Under the pieces are notes generated by a model that was not told the origin of the DNA, did no database searches, and was given only the letters and a program-made list of their open reading frames with translations. DNA of 64,000 nt, taken from contig NZ_CP046902.1 of assembly GCF_009789555.1 (NCBI RefSeq), forward strand, positions 2,558,001 through 2,622,000. The letters are read 5' to 3'. Of the stretch, positions 25,696 through 35,147 are shown piece by piece (positions within the stretch are counted from its first letter, which is position 1; the number at the start of each line of letters is the position of its first letter). The DNA is from Stutzerimonas stutzeri. GTDB taxonomy: Bacteria > Pseudomonadota > Gammaproteobacteria > Pseudomonadales > Pseudomonadaceae. The translations under genes and the position numbers were made by a program.

Positions 25696-28503
25696 ATGGG
25701 CGAACTGGCCAAAGAAATCCTCCCGGTCAATATCGAAGACGAACTCAAGCAGTCCTACCTCGATTACGCGATGAGCGTGATCGTCGGGCGGGCGCTGCCG
25801 GATGCGCGCGACGGATTGAAGCCCGTTCACCGCCGTGTGCTATATGCCATGAGCGAGCTGGGCAACGACTGGAACAAGCCATACAAGAAATCCGCCCGTG
25901 TGGTCGGTGACGTGATCGGTAAATACCATCCTCACGGCGACTCGGCGGTATACGACACCATCGTGCGAATGGCGCAGCCGTTCTCGTTGCGCTACATGCT
26001 GGTCGACGGCCAGGGCAACTTCGGTTCGGTCGATGGCGACAATGCCGCGGCCATGCGTTACACCGAAGTGCGGATGGCCAAGCTGGCTCACGAACTGCTG
26101 GCCGATCTGGACAAGGAAACCGTCGACTGGGTGCCCAACTATGATGGCACCGAGCAGATTCCGGCGGTCATGCCGACCAAGATCCCGAACCTGCTGGTCA
26201 ACGGCTCCAGCGGCATCGCCGTGGGCATGGCGACCAATATCCCGCCGCATAACCTGGGCGAAGTCATCGACGGCTGCCTGGCGCTGATCGAGAACGCGGA
26301 TATCACCATCGATGAGCTGATGCAGTTCATTCCGGGTCCCGATTTCCCCACGGCCGGCATCATCAACGGTCGTGCCGGTATCGTCGAGGCTTACCGCACC
26401 GGTCGCGGACGCATCTATATGCGGGCGCGCTCGATCATCGAAGACATCGACAAGGTCGGTGGTCGTCAGCAGATCGTGATCACCGAGTTGCCTTACCAGC
26501 TGAACAAGGCCCGACTGATCGAGAAGATCGCCGAGCTGGTCAAGGAGAAGAAGCTCGAAGGCATCACCGAGCTGCGTGACGAGTCGGACAAGGACGGCAT
26601 GCGCGTGGTGATCGAACTGCGTCGCGGCGAAGTGCCGGAGGTCATCCTCAACAATCTGTACGCCCAGACCCAGCTGCAGAGCGTGTTCGGCATCAACGTG
26701 GTAGCGCTCATCGATGGGCAGCCGCGCACGCTGAACCTGAAGGAACTGCTTGAAGCCTTCGTTCGCCATCGCCGCGAAGTCGTGACCCGCCGGACCGTCT
26801 ACGAGCTGCGCAAAGCGCGAGAGCGTGGGCACATCCTCGAAGGCCAGGCGGTTGCGCTGTCCAACATCGATCCGGTGATCGCCTTGATCAAGGCCTCGCC
26901 GACCCCGGCCGAAGCGAAGGAAGCGCTGATCGCCGAAGCCTGGGAATCCAGCGCCGTCGAATCGATGGTCGAGCGTGCCGGAGCCGATTCCTGCCGCCCC
27001 GAAGGGCTCGATCCTCAATACGGGCTGCGCGACGGCAAATACTACCTGTCCCCGGAACAGGCGCAGGCCATTCTCGATCTGCGCCTGCATCGCCTGACGG
27101 GGCTCGAGCATGAAAAGCTGCTCAGCGAATATCAGGAAATCCTCACCCAGATTGGCGAGTTGATCCGCATCCTGACCAACCCGGTGCGCCTGATGGAAGT
27201 CATTCGCGAGGAGCTCGAAGGCGTCAAGCGCGACTTCGGCGATGCCCGTCGTACCGAAATCCTCGAGGCGCGCCTGGACCTGACCCTGGCGGACCTGATC
27301 ACCGAAGAAGAGCGCGTCGTCACCATTTCCCATGGTGGCTATGCCAAGTCGCAGCCGCTGGCGGCCTATCAGGCCCAGCGTCGCGGCGGTCGCGGAAAAG
27401 CGGCTACCGGAGTCAAGGAAGAGGACTACGTCGAGCATCTGCTGGTCGCCAACAGCCACACGACGCTGTTGCTGTTCTCCAGCAAAGGCAAGGTGTACTG
27501 GCTCAAGACCTACGAGATTCCCGAAGCGTCGCGCACATCGCGCGGTCGCCCGCTGGTCAACCTGCTGCCGCTTTCCGAAGGCGAGCACATCACTGCCATG
27601 CTGCAGGTCGACATCGAGGCGGCGCGTCAGCAGCAGCTCAACGGCGAGGATGATGTCGAAGATGCGGAAATCATCGGTGAAGCCGATGAGGTGGACGAGT
27701 CGCTCGAAGGCGAAGAGTCCGACGAGTCGGTAGACGAGCCGACCGGCACCTACATCTTCATGGCGACCGCCAAGGGCACCGTGAAGAAGACGCCGCTTTC
27801 GCAATTCAGCCGTCCACGCAGCGTCGGCCTGATCGCGCTCGGCCTGGAAGAGGGCGACACCCTGATCGCCGCCGCGGTTACCGACGGCGCCCGCGAAGTC
27901 ATGTTGTTCTCCGACGGTGGCAAGGTCATCCGTTTCAAGGAAAAGCACGTGCGCACCATGGGGCGTACCGCCCGCGGCGTTCGTGGCATGCGTCTGCCCG
28001 AAGGGCAGCGTTTGATTTCCATGCTGATTCCCGAGCCCGACGCGCAGATTCTTACCGCCAGCCTCAATGGCTATGGCAAGCGCACGGTGATCGATGAGTT
28101 CCCGCGCCGCGGGCGTGGTGGCCAGGGCGTCATCGCCATGGTGACCAACGAGCGCAACGGCCCGCTGGTCGGTGCCGTTCAGGTGCAGCAGGGCGAGGAA
28201 ATCATGCTGATTTCCGATCAGGGCACGTTGGTTCGTACCCGTGTCGATGAAGTGTCGTCGCTGGGTCGTAATACCCAGGGTGTGACGCTGATCAAACTGG
28301 GCAAGAACGAGCATCTGGTGGGCCTCGAAAGGGTTCAGGAGCCTTCCGAGGAAGATGTCCTGGAAGACATCGAGGCGGTTCTGGATGATGAGGCGCTGGA
28401 CAAGGAAATGCCGGTTGTCAGCACCGAACCCAGCGAGGACGAGCTGCTCGGCGGGGGCGGAGACGTTCCGCCCGACGTAGTGCCTACCGACGACGAAAAC
28501 TGA
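25696..28503 (+). CDS. gyrA: DNA gyrase subunit A
   Basis: The DNA-breaking subunit of gyrase. The 935 residues include the winged helix with catalytic Tyr122 (MRYTEVRM), the quinolone-resistance region YHPHGDSAVYDT with Ser83 and Asp87 (a susceptible-type pair as in E. coli), the coiled coil and a C-terminal beta-pinwheel. The GyrA box QRRGGRGKA starts near residue 560. An acidic insert of about 35 residues (about 650-685, rich in D and E) interrupts the pinwheel, and the tail is acidic. The start MGELAKEILPVNIEDELKQS is the standard one. Confidence 0.98.
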   Translation: MGELAKEILPVNIEDELKQSYLDYAMSVIVGRALPDARDGLKPVHRRVLYAMSELGNDWNKPYKKSARVVGDVIGKYHPHGDSAVYDTIVRMAQPFSLRYMLVDGQGNFGSVDGDNAAAMRYTEVRMAKLAHELLADLDKETVDWVPNYDGTEQIPAVMPTKIPNLLVNGSSGIAVGMATNIPPHNLGEVIDGCLALIENADITIDELMQFIPGPDFPTAGIINGRAGIVEAYRTGRGRIYMRARSIIEDIDKVGGRQQIVITELPYQLNKARLIEKIAELVKEKKLEGITELRDESDKDGMRVVIELRRGEVPEVILNNLYAQTQLQSVFGINVVALIDGQPRTLNLKELLEAFVRHRREVVTRRTVYELRKARERGHILEGQAVALSNIDPVIALIKASPTPAEAKEALIAEAWESSAVESMVERAGADSCRPEGLDPQYGLRDGKYYLSPEQAQAILDLRLHRLTGLEHEKLLSEYQEILTQIGELIRILTNPVRLMEVIREELEGVKRDFGDARRTEILEARLDLTLADLITEEERVVTISHGGYAKSQPLAAYQAQRRGGRGKAATGVKEEDYVEHLLVANSHTTLLLFSSKGKVYWLKTYEIPEASRTSRGRPLVNLLPLSEGEHITAMLQVDIEAARQQQLNGEDDVEDAEIIGEADEVDESLEGEESDESVDEPTGTYIFMATAKGTVKKTPLSQFSRPRSVGLIALGLEEGDTLIAAAVTDGAREVMLFSDGGKVIRFKEKHVRTMGRTARGVRGMRLPEGQRLISMLIPEPDAQILTASLNGYGKRTVIDEFPRRGRGGQGVIAMVTNERNGPLVGAVQVQQGEEIMLISDQGTLVRTRVDEVSSLGRNTQGVTLIKLGKNEHLVGLERVQEPSEEDVLEDIEAVLDDEALDKEMPVVSTEPSEDELLGGGGDVPPDVVPTDDEN

Positions 28504-28647
28504 TTCGGACGACATGCGAAGCCTCAGGCTTCGCATGTCCGTATCGAACGGAACCCGCTGCGGGTGAAGGGATTGCAAGCGCTGGACCTGAGCGCCTTGG
28601 CGACGGGCGGAGCGAGCATGGTATCGACCGTTTTTGAGAGAACGAAG

Positions 28648-29733
28648 ATGAGCAAACGCGCCTTTAACTTCTGTGCAGGTCCAGCCGCGCTCCCTGAAGC
28701 CGTGCTGCAGCGCGCCCAGGCCGAACTCCTGGATTGGCAAGGTCGAGGCCTGTCGGTGATGGAAATGAGCCATCGCAGCGACGAATACACGGCCATCGCC
28801 GAAAAGGCCGAGCAGGACCTTCGTGACCTGCTGAGCATCCCGTCGAACTACAAGGTGCTGTTCCTGCAGGGCGGCGCCAGCCAGCAGTTCGCCGAGATCC
28901 CGCTGAACCTGCTGCCCGAGGGGGGCGTTGCCGATTACGTCGACACGGGCATCTGGTCGCGCAAGAGCATCGAGGAGGCCAAGCGTTTTGGCCATATCAA
29001 TGTCGCGGCCAGTGCCAAGCCTTACGACTACTTCGCGATCCCGGGGCAGAACGAGTGGGCCCTCAGCGACAATGCGGCCTATCTGCACTACGCCAGCAAC
29101 GAAACCATCGGCGGGCTGCAGTTCGACTGGGTGCCGGAGCTGGGTGATACGCCGCTGGTGGTCGACATGTCCTCGGACATTCTCTCCCGGCCGTTGGATG
29201 TGTCCCGCTTCGGCCTGATCTATGCGGGCGCGCAGAAGAACATCGGCCCGTCGGGGCTGGTGGTCGTCATCGTTCGCGAGGACCTGCTGGGTCGTGCGCG
29301 TTCCAGCTGCCCGACCATGCTCGATTACAAGATCGCCGCGGACAATGGCTCCATGTACAACACGCCGGCGACCTTTTCCTGGTACCTCTCAGGCCTGGTG
29401 TTCGAGTGGCTGAAGGAGCAGGGCGGTGTCGAGGCGATGGAGCATCGCAATCGTGCCAAGAAGGAGCTGCTTTATGGTGTGATCGACGCCAGCGACTTCT
29501 ATTCCAACCCCATCGCCCATAATGCCCGCTCCTGGATGAACGTGCCGTTCAGGCTAGCCGACGAGCAGTTGGACAAGACGTTCCTGGCCGGGGCCGATGC
29601 ACGCGGACTGCTCAATCTCAAAGGCCATCGTTCGGTGGGCGGCATGCGTGCTTCCATCTACAACGCGGTCGGTCTGGACGCTGTCGAGGCCCTGGTCGCC
29701 TACATGCGCGAGTTCGAGAAGGAGCACGGCTGA
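28648..29733 (+). CDS. serC: Phosphoserine aminotransferase
   Basis: PLP enzyme of serine and pyridoxine synthesis (3-phosphohydroxypyruvate to phosphoserine, and the 4-phosphohydroxythreonine step of PLP synthesis). It starts MSKRAFNFCAGPAALPEAVL (361 aa); an in-frame start at 28564 only extends into non-conserved sequence. The PLP lysine is in YAGAQKNIGPSG. FLQGGASQQFAEIPLNLL binds phosphate. The stop overlaps the pheA start (TGATG), the conserved serC-pheA coupling. pdxB, another PLP-synthesis gene, is at 56 kb. Confidence 0.97.
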   Translation: MSKRAFNFCAGPAALPEAVLQRAQAELLDWQGRGLSVMEMSHRSDEYTAIAEKAEQDLRDLLSIPSNYKVLFLQGGASQQFAEIPLNLLPEGGVADYVDTGIWSRKSIEEAKRFGHINVAASAKPYDYFAIPGQNEWALSDNAAYLHYASNETIGGLQFDWVPELGDTPLVVDMSSDILSRPLDVSRFGLIYAGAQKNIGPSGLVVVIVREDLLGRARSSCPTMLDYKIAADNGSMYNTPATFSWYLSGLVFEWLKEQGGVEAMEHRNRAKKELLYGVIDASDFYSNPIAHNARSWMNVPFRLADEQLDKTFLAGADARGLLNLKGHRSVGGMRASIYNAVGLDAVEALVAYMREFEKEHG

Positions 29734-30830
29734 TGAGCGATGTCGACCGGCTGAAGGCGCTGCGTGTTCGCATCGACAGTCTCGACGAGAAGATTCTCGA
29801 GCTGATCAGCGAGCGTGCCCGTTGCGCCCAGGACGTGGCGCGAGTGAAAACCGCCTCGCTGGCTGAGGGCGAGGAGGCGGTGTTCTATCGTCCAGAGCGC
29901 GAAGCCTGGGTGCTCAAGCACATCATGGAGCTGAACAAGGGGCCGTTGGATAACGAGGAGATGGCGCGGCTGTTCCGTGAAATCATGTCCTCCTGCCTGG
30001 CGCTGGAGCAGCCCCTGCGGGTCGCTTATCTCGGCCCGGAAGGCACCTTCTCACAGGCGGCGGCGCTGAAGCATTTCGGTCAGGCCGTGATCAGCAAGCC
30101 GATGGCGGCGATCGATGAAGTCTTTCGCGAAGTCGTGGCCGGTGCGGTTAATTTTGGCGTGGTCCCGGTGGAAAACTCCACCGAGGGCGCGGTCAACCAT
30201 ACGCTCGATAGCTTCCTCGAACATGACATCGTCATTTGCGGTGAAGTGGAGTTGCGGATTCATCATCACCTGTTGGTTGGCGAGACGACCAAAACCGACC
30301 GCATCACCCGCATCTATTCCCACGCGCAATCACTGGCGCAGTGTCGCAAGTGGCTTGACGCGCATTATCCGAGCGTCGAGCGCGTCGCGGTGTCGAGCAA
30401 CGCCGACGCGGCCAAACGCGTCAAGAGCGAATGGAATTCCGCTGCGATTGCGGGCGACATGGCGGCTCAGCTTTACGGTCTGAGCAAAATTGCCGAAAAG
30501 ATCGAAGACCGCCCGGATAACTCCACGCGCTTCCTCATCATCGGCAGCCAGGAAGTGCCGCCCACCGGCGACGACAAGACCTCGATCATCGTCTCCATGC
30601 GCAACAAGCCGGGCGCGTTGCATGAGCTGCTGATGCCGTTCCATTCCAATGGCATCGATCTCACACGCATCGAAACCCGCCCCTCGCGCAGCGGCAAATG
30701 GACCTATGTGTTCTTCATCGACTGCATCGGCCATCACCAGGATCCGCTGATCAGGGACGTGCTGGAGAAGATCGGCCGTGAAGCAGTGGCATTGAAGGTG
30801 CTGGGTTCATACCCGAAGGCGGTCCTCTAA
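29733..30830 (+). CDS. pheA: Bifunctional chorismate mutase / prephenate dehydratase
   Basis: Makes prephenate from chorismate and then phenylpyruvate for phenylalanine. The 365 residues hold an AroQ-type chorismate mutase (about 5-90, LKALRVRIDSLDEKILELIS), the dehydratase domain (YLGPEGTFSQAA to PVENSTEGAVNHTLDSF to NSTRFLIIG), and a regulatory ACT domain (about 275-355, RNKPGALHELL and ETRPSRSGKW) for feedback by Phe. Translationally coupled to serC. hisC follows after a 107-nt gap with repeats. Confidence 0.97.
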   Translation: MSDVDRLKALRVRIDSLDEKILELISERARCAQDVARVKTASLAEGEEAVFYRPEREAWVLKHIMELNKGPLDNEEMARLFREIMSSCLALEQPLRVAYLGPEGTFSQAAALKHFGQAVISKPMAAIDEVFREVVAGAVNFGVVPVENSTEGAVNHTLDSFLEHDIVICGEVELRIHHHLLVGETTKTDRITRIYSHAQSLAQCRKWLDAHYPSVERVAVSSNADAAKRVKSEWNSAAIAGDMAAQLYGLSKIAEKIEDRPDNSTRFLIIGSQEVPPTGDDKTSIIVSMRNKPGALHELLMPFHSNGIDLTRIETRPSRSGKWTYVFFIDCIGHHQDPLIRDVLEKIGREAVALKVLGSYPKAVL

Positions 30831-30835
30831 AAAAA

Positions 30836-30920
30836 GCCGCTGAAAGCCGGGAGCCGGAAGCTGGAAGCCCAGAGCAATGCGATTGCTTCAAGCGCCAGCC
30901 ACCGTGTGCTGGCTTTCAGC
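30836..30920. repeat. REP-like inverted repeat between pheA and hisC
   Basis: GCTGAAAGCC (30839-30848) and GGCTTTCAGC (30911-30920) form a perfect 10-bp inverted repeat. Between them are GGAGCCGGAAGCTGGAAGCC-type direct motifs and a small AGCAAT/ATTGCT stem. A related GTGAAGCTGGCAGATTGAAGCC stretch occurs after aroC near 45845. This looks like a short dispersed extragenic repeat. Confidence 0.5.
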
Positions 30921-30937
30921 TTCAGCGGAGCTGAAAA

Positions 30938-32047
30938 ATGAGCTGTGATTTCCTTGCCTTGGCTCAGCCAGGCGTGCAAAAGCTTTCGCCGTATGTGCCG
31001 GGCAAGCCGGTAGACGAACTGGCCCGCGAACTCGATCTGGATCCAGCTACCATCGTCAAGCTGGCCAGCAACGAGAACCCGCTGGGCCCCAGTCCCAAAG
31101 CCATCGCGGCGATCAAGGCGCAGCTCGACGAACTGACCCGCTATCCCGATGGCAACGGTTTCGTGCTGAAACATAAGCTGGCGGAGCGATACGACGTCGA
31201 CGTCGACCAGGTGACGCTTGGCAACGGTTCCAACGATATCCTCGAACTGGTTGCGCGTGCCTATCTGGCGCCCGGTCTCAACGCGGTCTTCAGTGAACAT
31301 GCGTTCGCCGTATATCCGATCGCAACCCAGGCGGTCGGCGCGCAAGCGAAGGCCGTGCCTGCCCGGCAATGGGGGCACGACCTGGATGCCATGCTGGCGG
31401 CTATCGATGAACGGACTCGTGTCGTGTTCCTCGCCAACCCCAACAACCCCACGGGCACCTGGTTCGCTGCCGACGCGCTGGGCACATTCCTCGCCAGCGT
31501 TCCCGAGCAGGTTCTGGTAGTGCTTGATGAGGCCTATATCGAGTACGCCACCGGTGGCGAACTGCCCGACGGCGTGGCGTTCCTGGCCTCGCACCCCAAC
31601 CTCCTGGTTTCGCGGACCTTCTCCAAGGCCTACGGACTGGCTGCGTTGCGAGTGGGCTACGCCATCTGCTCGCCTCGGATTGCCGATGTGCTCAATCGCG
31701 TGCGCCAACCGTTCAATGTCAACAGCCTGGCGCTTGCAGCAGCTTGCGCAGCGCTCGATGACGAGCGCTATCTGACCGAAAGCCGGGCTTGCAACGCGGC
31801 CGGCATGCTTCAGCTCGAGGCCGGCTTCAAGGCGCTGGGTCTGGACTGGATTCCCTCGAGGGGCAATTTCATCGCCGTCGATTTCGGCCGCGACGCGGCA
31901 CCGATCAACCAGGCGCTGCTAAGCCAAGGCATCATCGTACGGCCGATCGCAGGCTACGGAATGCCAACCTTCCTGCGGGTTTCCATCGGCACCGAGGCGG
32001 AGAACGCGCGCTTTCTCGACGTGCTTGGCAAGGTGCTCCAGTCTTGA
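30938..32047 (+). CDS. hisC: Histidinol-phosphate / aromatic aminotransferase
   Basis: A PLP fold-type I aminotransferase of 369 residues. The signatures are ASNENPLGPSPKA (about 47-59), NPNNPTGTW near 168, DEAYIEYA, and the PLP lysine in SKAYGLAALRVGY. Pseudomonads keep a second hisC copy here, inside the pheA-tyrA operon, where it probably transaminates phenylpyruvate or prephenate in aromatic amino-acid synthesis. The stop overlaps a TTG that may start the next gene. Confidence 0.93.
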   Translation: MSCDFLALAQPGVQKLSPYVPGKPVDELARELDLDPATIVKLASNENPLGPSPKAIAAIKAQLDELTRYPDGNGFVLKHKLAERYDVDVDQVTLGNGSNDILELVARAYLAPGLNAVFSEHAFAVYPIATQAVGAQAKAVPARQWGHDLDAMLAAIDERTRVVFLANPNNPTGTWFAADALGTFLASVPEQVLVVLDEAYIEYATGGELPDGVAFLASHPNLLVSRTFSKAYGLAALRVGYAICSPRIADVLNRVRQPFNVNSLALAAACAALDDERYLTESRACNAAGMLQLEAGFKALGLDWIPSRGNFIAVDFGRDAAPINQALLSQGIIVRPIAGYGMPTFLRVSIGTEAENARFLDVLGKVLQS

Positions 32048-34290
32048 GCCGAAACGCCACGCCACGCTCCGATATGCCGAAGGTCGGTCGTCTGGTCGTC
32101 ATCGGCCTGGGCCTGATCGGCGGATCGTTTGCCAAAGGGCTGCGTGAAGCCGGTTTGTGCGAGGAGGTCGTCGGCTTCGATCTGGACCCACGCTCGCGCG
32201 AACTGGCCGTCGAGCTCGGGGTAGTGGATCGCTGCTGCGCCAACCTCGCTGAGGCGTGCCAGGGTGCGGAGGTCATTCAGCTTGCCGTTCCGATCCTGGC
32301 AACGGAACGCTTGCTGGCGGAACTCGCCACCCTCGATCTCGGCAACGCCGTACTGACGGATGTCGGAAGCGCCAAGGGCGATGTGGTGCGCCGCGCCCGT
32401 GAACTGTTCGGCCGGATGCCGCCGCGATTCGTGCCCGGCCATCCGATAGCCGGCTCGGAACAGAGTGGCGTCACGGCTGCCCAAAGCACGCTTTTCCGGC
32501 GGCACAAGGTGATCCTGACCCCGCTGGACGACACCGATCCGGCCGCGCTCCAGCTCGTCGACAGGCTGTGGCGCGCATTGGGGGCCGATGTCGAGCACAT
32601 GGACGTACAGCACCACGATGAAGTGCTTGCGGCGACCAGCCATCTTCCTCATCTGCTGGCATTCGGGCTGGTGGATTCGCTGGCCAAGCGTAACGAAAAC
32701 CTTGAGATATTCCGTTATGCAGCGGGCGGGTTTCGCGATTTCACCCGTATTGCCGGCAGCGATCCGGTGATGTGGCACGACATCTTTCTCGCCAACCGTG
32801 AAGCGGTGCTGCATACGCTGGACGATTTTCGCGCCGACCTCGACGCACTACGCGCGGCGGTCGATGAAGGAGACGGGCACAGGTTGTTGGGCGTTTTTAC
32901 ACGCGCCAAGGCTGCCCGGGAACATTTCAGCAAAATACTGGCTCGCAGAGCCTACGTGGACGTTATGCATTCCAAAGATCTGATCTTCCTTGCCAATCCT
33001 GGCGGCAGCCTCAGCGGTCACCTGCGTGTGCCAGGCGACAAATCCATTTCCCACCGTTCGATCATGCTCGGTTCGCTTGCCGAAGGCACCACCGAGGTGG
33101 AAGGCTTCCTCGAGGGCGAAGATGCCCTCGCGACCATCCAGGCATTCCGTGACATGGGCGTGGTCATCGAAGGGCCCAACCAGGGGCGCGTTACGGTGCA
33201 CGGTGTCGGCCTGCGCGGCTTGAAGCCACCGCCGGGGCCGATCTATCTCGGGAACTCCGGTACGTCGATGCGCCTGTTGTCCGGCCTGCTGGCGGCGCAA
33301 CCTTTCGATACGACGTTGACCGGCGATGCCTCGCTGTCGAAACGGCCGATGAATCGGGTAGCCAAGCCCCTGCGGGAAATGGGCGCCGTGATCGAGACCG
33401 CCGCCGAAGGTCGCCCACCGCTGACGATTCGCGGAGGCCAGAAGCTGTCGGGCATGCATTACGAAATGCCCATGGCCAGCGCGCAGGTCAAATCCTGTCT
33501 GCTCCTGGCTGGCCTGTATGCCGCTGAAAAGACTTCGGTCACCGAGCCGGCGCCGACGCGGGACCACACCGAGCGGATGCTGCGCGGCTTCGGTTATCCG
33601 GTGCAGGTGCGGGACAATACCGCGACGGTCGAGTCCGGCCACACGTTGCGTTCGACCCACATCGAGGTGCCAGCCGATATTTCATCTGCCGCGTTCTTCA
33701 TGGTCGCAGCCAGCATCGCGCCAGGCTCCGAGATTATCCTCGAACATGTCGGCATCAACCCGACCCGTACCGGCGTCATCGATATCCTCAAGCTGATGGG
33801 CGCCAACATCGAACTGACCAACCTGCGTGAAGTAGGTGGCGAGCCGGTGGCCGACATTCGCGTGCGGGCAGCATCGCTGCGGGGTATCGATATTCCGGAA
33901 GATCTGGTTCCGCTCGCCATCGACGAATTCCCCGTGCTGTTCGTGGCTGCCGCCTGTGCCGACGGTCGGACTACCTTGCGCGGGGCGGAGGAGTTGCGCG
34001 TCAAGGAGTCCGATCGTATTCAGGTGATGGCCGATGGTCTGCAAACGCTGGGTGTGAAGGCCACGCCGACGCCGGATGGGATTATCATCGAAGGTGGCGG
34101 CCCGATCGGTGGTGGCGAAGTCTGGGCGCACGGCGATCACCGGATCGCGATGTCCTTCAGTGTTGCCGCGCTTCGGGCCGGTGCACCGATCCGTATCCAT
34201 GATTGCGCCAACGTTGCCACTTCGTTCCCGAACTTCCTTGCCCTGGCCGAACGGGCCGGAATGCGTGTAGGTGTGGAGGATAATTCATGA
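32044..34290 (+). CDS. tyrA-aroA: Fused prephenate dehydrogenase / EPSP synthase
   Basis: One polypeptide with two shikimate/tyrosine enzymes. The N-terminal TyrA part (about 1-300) has the Rossmann GLGLIGGSFAKGL and PGHPIAGSEQSG. The C-terminal AroA part (about 305-748) begins near MHSKDLIFLANPGG and has PGDKSISHRSIM, LGNSGTSMRLLSG, SLSKRPMNRV, ELRVKESDRI and GDHRIAMSF. The GNSGTSMRLL version resembles class II, intrinsically less glyphosate-sensitive enzymes rather than E. coli-type. A TTG at 32044, overlapping the hisC stop and 8 nt after AAGGTG, is a better-supported start than the ATG at 32074, which lacks a ribosome site. Overlaps cmk by 4 nt. Confidence 0.94.
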   Translation: MSRNATPRSDMPKVGRLVVIGLGLIGGSFAKGLREAGLCEEVVGFDLDPRSRELAVELGVVDRCCANLAEACQGAEVIQLAVPILATERLLAELATLDLGNAVLTDVGSAKGDVVRRARELFGRMPPRFVPGHPIAGSEQSGVTAAQSTLFRRHKVILTPLDDTDPAALQLVDRLWRALGADVEHMDVQHHDEVLAATSHLPHLLAFGLVDSLAKRNENLEIFRYAAGGFRDFTRIAGSDPVMWHDIFLANREAVLHTLDDFRADLDALRAAVDEGDGHRLLGVFTRAKAAREHFSKILARRAYVDVMHSKDLIFLANPGGSLSGHLRVPGDKSISHRSIMLGSLAEGTTEVEGFLEGEDALATIQAFRDMGVVIEGPNQGRVTVHGVGLRGLKPPPGPIYLGNSGTSMRLLSGLLAAQPFDTTLTGDASLSKRPMNRVAKPLREMGAVIETAAEGRPPLTIRGGQKLSGMHYEMPMASAQVKSCLLLAGLYAAEKTSVTEPAPTRDHTERMLRGFGYPVQVRDNTATVESGHTLRSTHIEVPADISSAAFFMVAASIAPGSEIILEHVGINPTRTGVIDILKLMGANIELTNLREVGGEPVADIRVRAASLRGIDIPEDLVPLAIDEFPVLFVAAACADGRTTLRGAEELRVKESDRIQVMADGLQTLGVKATPTPDGIIIEGGGPIGGGEVWAHGDHRIAMSFSVAALRAGAPIRIHDCANVATSFPNFLALAERAGMRVGVEDNS

Positions 34291-34973
34291 TCAGGCAGGT
34301 CCCGGTCATCACCATCGATGGCCCGAGCGGCTCCGGCAAGGGCACTGTGGCGGCGCTACTGGCGGCGAAGCTGGGATGGAACTTCCTCGATTCCGGCGCG
34401 CTGTACCGTTTGCTCGCCTTTGCCGCACGCAACCATGGGGTCGACCTGACCAACGAGGAAGCGCTCAAGCTCCTGGCCGCTCATCTGGATGTCCAGTTCG
34501 GCGCCGCCAAGGGCGGGCAGGGGATGCAGATCATTCTCGAGGGCGAGGACGTAACCCACGCGATCCGTAACGAGCAGGTCGGCGCCGGTGCCTCGCAGGT
34601 CGCCGCATTGCCGGTGGTGCGCGATGCATTGTTGCAGCGGCAGAAGGCGTTCCGCGAACCGCCCGGGCTGGTCGCTGACGGGCGAGACATGGGAACCGTG
34701 GTGTTCCCCGACGCATCCCTGAAGATTTTCCTGACCGCCAGCGCGGAGGAAAGAGCCCGTCGCCGCTTCCTGCAGTTGAAGGACAAGGGTGATGATGTTA
34801 ATCTCGCGAGTCTTCTCGATGAGATACGGGCGCGCGACGAGCGTGATACCCAGCGTGAAGTGGCTCCGCTGAAACCGGCAGACGATGCGGTCGAGATGGA
34901 TTCCACCGATCTTTCCATCGAGCAGGTGCTAGGACAGATTCTGAGTGAAGTCGCCAAGCGCGATTTCGCCTGA
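34287..34973 (+). CDS. cmk: Cytidylate kinase
   Basis: Phosphorylates CMP and dCMP. The 228 residues start MIRQVPVITIDGPSGSGKGT with the P-loop at about 11-20, followed by FLDSGALYRLLAF, VADGRDMGTVVFPDA and the LID region with RARDERDTQREVAPL. The start overlaps the aroA stop (ATGA). The cmk-rpsA pairing is conserved across gammaproteobacteria. Confidence 0.97.
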   Translation: MIRQVPVITIDGPSGSGKGTVAALLAAKLGWNFLDSGALYRLLAFAARNHGVDLTNEEALKLLAAHLDVQFGAAKGGQGMQIILEGEDVTHAIRNEQVGAGASQVAALPVVRDALLQRQKAFREPPGLVADGRDMGTVVFPDASLKIFLTASAEERARRRFLQLKDKGDDVNLASLLDEIRARDERDTQREVAPLKPADDAVEMDSTDLSIEQVLGQILSEVAKRDFA

Positions 34974-35147
34974 AGAGCGACCGCCGAGAGGCGGCCCGAC
35001 GGCTTCTCGAAACCGGGAGGCTGTTAACAAGGAGGCATGTGGGAGTCCAGATCTCGTCCCGCAGGCCTTTTTTTATATGAATGAACCCACTTCTATCTGG
35101 GATGTGGAGATTGGGCGGATCCTCGTCCGAAAACAGCAGGAATAAAC

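Noticed and set aside
24484..25830. Minus-strand open frame of 448 codons opposite mtnA and gyrA start
   Set aside because: Shadow of mtnA; runs through the gyrA start region.
25840..29088. Open frame of about 1080 codons on the minus strand across gyrA and serC
   Set aside because: It is antisense to two certain genes, lacks domains, and long antisense frames are expected at high GC with strong codon bias.
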